From Lates calcarifer (Eukaryota; Chordata; Actinopteri; Centropomidae): 64,000 nucleotides of DNA. Position numbers and translations under genes: made by a program. Position 1 is the stretch's first letter. Each line of letters opens with the position of its first letter. The notes beneath the pieces were generated by a model. It was not told the origin of the DNA, searched no databases, and saw only the letters and a list, made by a program, of their open reading frames with translations. Shown here in pieces: positions 59,624-64,000 of the stretch. The stretch is from positions 8,469,927 through 8,533,926 of the forward strand of contig NC_066850.1 of NCBI RefSeq assembly GCF_001640805.2, in the 5' to 3' direction.

Positions 59624-59647
59624 CACTGTCTGGTGTGGGAAAGCATC
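59624..59647 (-). other. Short upstream ORF in the putative anks1b 5' UTR
   Basis: ATG at 59647-59645 opens a seven-codon frame (MLSHTRQ) ending at TGA. The context is poor, with C at -3 and C at +4. A third ATG at 59773-59771 opens only two codons before a stop, and lies upstream of the TTATAA element, so it may not be transcribed. All depend on where transcription begins. Confidence 0.35.
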
Positions 59648-60145
59648 AGAAAGGATTCCTCTCCTGCTCCTGCTGCTGCTGCTACTGCACGGTGATATAC
59701 TGTAGGTGTTATTGATGCTGCAGAGCAGATTTGACGTGCACGGCTCCCTCGGTGCCTTATAACCTCAGTCCATTCACACGCACGGCTCCGTAATCTCCTC
59801 TACTACTAGTCCGCTGACGCGCGCGCAGGTCCCCCGGTGTAACCTCGGTGCAAACGAGCGCAACGGGGGGAACCGGAGGCTCCAAAGCGACTCCCCCTGA
59901 ACGCCAAGTGTGTAGTGAGGAGTAACCCCGGCGTCACCAAAACCAAAAACACACACAAAAAGCAAAACACAAACTCCTTCTTTGTCCAGCAGAGAAGAGC
60001 CTCCGGTCTGGTTTGAAGCTCCAGTTGACAACAGGCGGGAGGTGAAGCCCTGTCCGCCTCCACGAGAAGCTCTCCGGTCCCACTGTACTCTCCACCTCTC
60101 TCCCCTGAACCTACCGCACTGCCCGGTGCCTCTGTGTGTATTTAT

Positions 60146-60148
<3 letters not shown>

Positions 60149-60190
<42 letters not shown>
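60149..60190 (+). repeat. (TG)21 microsatellite in the anks1b promoter
   Basis: About 21 uninterrupted TG units, roughly 620 bp upstream of the start codon within the CpG-rich region. On the anks1b sense strand it is a CA array. Several open frames here are artefacts of it. Confidence 0.95.
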
Positions 60191-60191
<1 letters not shown>

Positions 60192-60659
60192 CATGACACT
60201 TAGCTGTCAAGTTAGCAAGGACTAAATAGTGGAGTTCCGGTTCAGGCTTTCAAAATAAATGCTTCTTGTTCCGGATGAGTTGCAAGCGTTTGAGCACGTG
60301 TTGAAGCTAAAACAGGAAAACAACAATAAAGGCTGTGTTTCTTTTATATTTGGCTTTAACGCCTTTATATGTCTCTTGTAGAGCACTTAAGTGGCCTTGT
60401 TGAAAAGTGCCCTTATCCTTATAATCCAGACATAGCTTCTTGTCCTATTTACTGAAAAATTCACAAATAAAATGCATTTTGATCGCTATAATGCTGCTGT
60501 AATGCCTGAAATAATTGTATGTTTTAGCAGCAGTCAATCAGCACTAATCTTGGATGCTCCCACGTAATGTCGTGCCTTTTCGATGCTTTTATTTTGAAAC
60601 CAAAGCCGCGTGATTTCCTGTGTGATTCTGTCTGACGTGACTTACAGACTTACTGTACA

Positions 60660-60894
60660 GGCTGGGCGTGGATGACGATGCTACAACACCAACAGGAGGC
60701 GATGCCTTTGTTAGGTTCTCAAAAAAAAGAAGAAAAAAGTCACACTCCTGCTCCCCAGCTGCGCCAGTTGTTGCCACGTTCATACCAGAAACTCACTCTA
60801 TCAAACACGCACGTGCCCGCTGGAGGTGTGTCCACCCCCTCCCCTCTCCTCCTCCTCCGCTCCACTGCTGCAGCTGAATGGGTCTGGAAAACAG
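60660..60894 (+). other. Possible divergent first exon ending at a strong splice donor
   Basis: The plus strand has GGAAAACAG|GTGAGATCC at 60894/60895, a near-consensus donor. It lies roughly 1.4 kb from the anks1b start on the opposite strand, in GC-rich sequence with CT-rich boxes. Divergent promoters of this kind often give non-coding transcripts. The frame through it (MTMLQHQQEAMPLL...) matches nothing I know. Confidence 0.2.
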
Positions 60895-61855
60895 GTGAGA
60901 TCCTAAAATAGCCTCCCTGTCGTGTCAGAACAGGGTTTGTGTGAATGGAGAATGAACGCGGAGGATGGATCTTTAATGCGCTCTGATGTGTCCACTAACC
61001 GCCTGGGAAACACACTCACACCTACCCATCCACCCCCTCCCTCCACTGCGCCCCCACTCTGCCGCTCGGTGCATGCTGGGACCTGCCTGATGGCCCCACT
61101 AATTGAAGAAGTGCTGCCTTCAAGTGCTCCACCCACAGCTGCTCTGTCCGACTTGTGAGCTCATAAAAAGGACTTGACTGAGATATTTGAACAGGATAAA
61201 GCTGCATGTTAATGAGCTGCATGTTATTTCAGCACTATTTTTACTGATTTATTAAAACTAGAGAAGTGTCTCATACTTCCATGCTTATGTTCAGTTGTTG
61301 CTCACGTTTCCAGTATGTGGTTGTATTTGGTGCTACAGTCACCTACAGTAACAAGCAGCATTACGTACCCTACGTGACAGTGATGATGCTTCTCAGTGAG
61401 AGATGTGGGTATACACACAGGCCTACACCTCCTCCTGGAGGGATAAGCTGGTACAATGGAAGTCAGGGCTCTAACAATTATTGATTCATGTCTATATCAC
61501 ATATTCCAGGAATCTTTCAGCCCACAAATATACAGATAATAGAGGAACAATGCTCGTAAATCTGGAATTAATTTGTTTACAATGATGTAAAACAGAGAAA
61601 AACAGCAAATCCATGTGTTCATGTATTGAGTTTCATCAGATTTCCCACAATCCAGCTGTGCATGGAGCTGGCATACTCTCCCATATTCCCTCTGCTGTCC
61701 TGCACACACACACACACACACACTGTATATATAAATGAATGTGTACATGCTTTGCTTACATAAACAGTCCTGCGCTGTGGCGTAGCCGTCATCACAGAAA
61801 CATTAAGCTTCAGTATGTAAACAGGTTTTCATATGAACAGCAGCAGAGCAGGACT

Positions 61856-61858
<3 letters not shown>

Positions 61859-61910
<52 letters not shown>
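61859..61910 (+). repeat. Compound (TC)n-(CA)n microsatellite
   Basis: A CT run of about 13 units with one interruption, then 12 CA units. Confidence 0.95.
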
Positions 61911-62554
61911 ATTTGAACATTTAATGCCCTTCTATGACTCACTGCACAACTCCAGCCGTAAAATGTCATGACCATTTATGTGCACAAAGTCCAAACACTC
62001 TGCTGCAGTGGTTCAGCGCAGCCCATTTGAGGCTGCACTTACATTTAAAGAGTCTCTGATCTCTGGATGCAGGACTTGTTCATTAAGAAATGCAGCATAA
62101 AATGAACTCACACAGTATGTTTTAAACACCACATCTGGATTGTTTTGATTTACACAAGCACTGACTTATTTGTTTGGTGATCTGTTCCTGCTCAAGGTTT
62201 CACACTTGTGGGAAATTAATCTTTGCTTTTTTAGTAGATTTGAAGCAGGAAACCTACAGAAATGTCCATTTTAAGGAAAAGAATAGGAAAATTTTAAAGG
62301 AAAAAATATGACTTCACATCAAAATCTCTGTGTTTACTCAAAATCTTGTCACCTGGGATTTCCTTTTTTTAAATCTATACAAATAAAGACTTGCTCTCTG
62401 CCATGGACCAACTTTAAAACTTAAATCTACTGCTACTCTCTGCGCACAGAGGCCTTTGGTTTGGCAGTTCTGGGTCATTTTTCCTCTTACAAAATGTTTT
62501 TCTCATGTGACACAAGTCACAAAAAAGAACAGTCAGAAGTTGAAAGTTTTAAAT

Positions 62555-62560
62555 TGGATA
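62555..62560 (-). terminator. Possible poly(A) signal of a neighbouring minus-strand gene
   Basis: The minus strand has AATAAA here, followed about 30-60 bases downstream by TGTTCTTTTTTGTGACTTG, a U/GU-rich element. A further AATAAA at 63748-63743 and an AU-rich ATAAATAAATAAA run near 63833-63845 would fit a long 3' UTR entering from the right. In human, the gene upstream of ANKS1B is UHRF1BP1L (BLTP3B), on the same strand, so this could be its 3' end. No coding sequence confirms it. Confidence 0.25.
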
Positions 62561-63228
62561 CTCTTTTATTTTCATCAGTATTTCAGCAGCTTTAACAGAC
62601 AAAATACAACTTATTACTTCTTGTGTCTTTTTCTTCCTCCACAGGTTTTTCAGAGGGTGGAGTTTCCCAGAGAGGGTGAGGAGGGAGGGCTGTGATGAAC
62701 GAAGGAACGGAGGAAAAACTAAGGTGGAAAAAAATCAGACAACAAAAAAATAACAAATTTTTCCTCTCCACCAAACAAAAGTCTTCACACACAATCGTAT
62801 GAAAAATCCTCCCTCCAACATTTCAAGTCTTAATACCACATTTGTGCAGAGAACTAGTCGTGTTTCATGTTGTTTACAGGAACCAGAACAAGTTTTTTTT
62901 TTAAAGGTAGAAACTGAAATGAACGGGGCCGGACTAATACACAGGTTATGACAGTTGCATACGTAGGATGACGGATGTACTGGATCTACTGTTACTGTCA
63001 AGTGTGAGAGCAGAGTTCGGAAACCTCAGACTGTCCCTTTTATAGTCTTTTGTGCTGTGAAGCTGTGCTGTTAGAAAACGTCAGTCAACTTTTAGTCATT
63101 TTAAACATCTACTCTGGGATTTCCCACCCCTGAAATCGCCACGCAGGCTTGAAGCATGAACAGCAGCAGATGTGGTCGACGCTCGTCCATGAAAAAAATT
63201 ACACATGAAATATTAGAAATTCACATAA

Positions 63229-63256
63229 ACACACACACACACACACATATATATAT
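63229..63256 (+). repeat. (CA)n-(TA)n microsatellite
   Basis: Nine CA units followed by about five TA units. Confidence 0.9.
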
Positions 63257-63417
63257 GTAGTCAGGCAGCTTCAGTGTGCCTTTATTTCCTGCTCTTGCTC
63301 TGTCTCCGCTCGTCGGCTCGACTCTTGTTCTCTTGTAGTTCTGCTTGTTGTCTTTACAGTGCCTCAGTTTTAAAAGTGCTGCACATGTTAAGTAGCTATT
63401 TACACATAGAAAAATAA

Positions 63418-63431
63418 GGGGGGGGGGGGGG
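63418..63431 (+). repeat. G14 homopolymer
   Basis: Fourteen consecutive G on the plus strand. It may form a quadruplex with the nearby GGGGGG at about 63446, and it is prone to sequencing error. Confidence 0.9.
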
Positions 63432-64000
63432 TACAGACTAGTGTTGGGGGGCATTTTGCTGACAAAGCTGTGTGAAACTGACAAGATAGAAATTCATCCC
63501 CTACTTGTAATGAAATGCTTGTTCTGGCTGAGACACACACACATAAACACACACATTCAACTGAGACAGACACTGCATAACCATTCAGAGTTCTGTAGAA
63601 AATAGTTATGTGTTCACATTCTTATACAATATACACTGTACACGCTCTGAGGACGAGTAAGACCATGATTTTGTCTCGTCCCACGCCAAATATGAAAGCA
63701 CTAAATTACAGGTTAAATTTCGATGCAGTGCAAAATAAGTTATTTATTGAGACATTCTTCTGAAGATACGACATTCAGATTTTCTTTATTCCTACAGGTC
63801 TGAATGAAGCTCATCTAAGATTAGCTGTGATTTATTTATTTATTTTGTGTTAACTTACACAACAGAAGTGTGGGAGGGGTTTTCTGTAGGCACAACCACG
63901 GATATAGATCCTCATCCTCTTTCTTTCTTTCACACACACACACACACACAGTTCCACTAAATGTCATTCCTCCCTTTTCGACTCTCTCCACATGTATCAA

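Larger units (their letters stand above)
59533..60245 (-). promoter_or_regulatory. anks1b: anks1b 5' UTR and CpG-rich core promoter region
   Basis: Upstream of the anks1b ATG, about 700 bp is much richer in G+C and CpG than the surrounding AT-rich intron and flank, as expected of a vertebrate CpG-island-like promoter. The transcription start cannot be fixed from sequence. A TTATAA element lies at 59757-59762, which would place a start near 59730 if used. ETS-type TTCCGG occurs at 60237-60240 and around 60269, and a CACGTG E-box at 60295-60300. A long TG repeat (60149-60190) interrupts the region. The extent is inferred from composition. Confidence 0.6.
60246..64000. other. Intergenic region upstream of anks1b
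   Basis: No complete gene is visible. The segment 60600-61160 has moderate G+C, a TGACGTGA CRE-like site near 60635 and a good plus-strand splice donor at 60894/60895. Microsatellites occur at 61703-61723, 61859-61910, 63229-63256 and 63929-63951, and a G14 run at 63418-63431. From about 62535 to the right edge, minus-strand poly(A) signals suggest the 3' UTR of another gene. Confidence 0.5.

Noticed and set aside
59324..59626. 100-codon minus-strand frame over exon 1
   Set aside because: It is in a different frame from the ANKS1B protein, starts with GTG and reads across the true donor into the intron.
59774..60199. 141-codon minus-strand frame upstream of anks1b
   Set aside because: It begins in the CA array, lies in the promoter, and matches nothing. 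It is open because of high G+C.
1..64000. CRISPR arrays, bacterial operons, phage or plasmid modules
   Set aside because: No direct-repeat/spacer arrays, ribosome-binding-site-led ORFs or long single-exon genes. All simple arrays are microsatellites typical of vertebrates.

Overview
The window is vertebrate nuclear DNA, almost certainly from a percomorph (spiny-rayed) teleost fish. Coding sequence is sparse and split by GT-AG introns. CA/TG, GA and pentanucleotide microsatellites are abundant. Several interspersed repeats are of types I recognise from percomorph introns. I see no bacterial, viral or organellar gene organisation.

One protein-coding gene can be supported: the 5' end of anks1b (ankyrin repeat and SAM domain protein 1B, AIDA-1/EB-1), transcribed on the minus strand from right to left. 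Coding exon 1 is at 59402-59532, exon 2 at 7523-7603 and exon 3 at 3853-4009. The three exons join in frame with canonical splice sites and give the first 123 residues: a short N-terminal segment, one complete ankyrin repeat and most of a second. The remaining ankyrin repeats, the SAM domains and the PTB domain must lie to the left of base 1. Intron 1 is about 51.8 kb, so it makes up about 80% of the window. Intron 2 is 3.5 kb.

Layout from left to right. 1-3852 is the start of intron 3; it carries a hAT-type non-autonomous transposon whose end is about 43 bp from the exon 3 donor. 4010-7522 is intron 2, with LINE-tail fragments and a 25-base T run near the exon 2 donor. 7604-59401 is intron 1. 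It holds a graveyard of DNA transposons (a Tc1 deletion derivative with both ends, foldback elements, a TTAA-flanked element nested in an older repeat, hAT-like elements), an L2-type LINE fragment, many microsatellites, and a few non-repetitive stretches that could be regulatory. 59533-60245 is a CpG-rich 5' UTR and promoter with upstream ATGs, one opening a frame that overlaps the anks1b start. 60246-64000 is upstream intergenic sequence with a possible divergent first exon and a possible 3' end of another minus-strand gene.

I found no undescribed multi-gene system. The observations most worth checking are the overlapping upstream ORF, the regularly spaced homeodomain-type sites at 45132-45170, the GC-rich plus-strand open frame at 39028-39231, the nested TTAA insertion, and the hAT element beside exon 3. 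Repeat families were assigned from memory of consensus sequences, without a database search.
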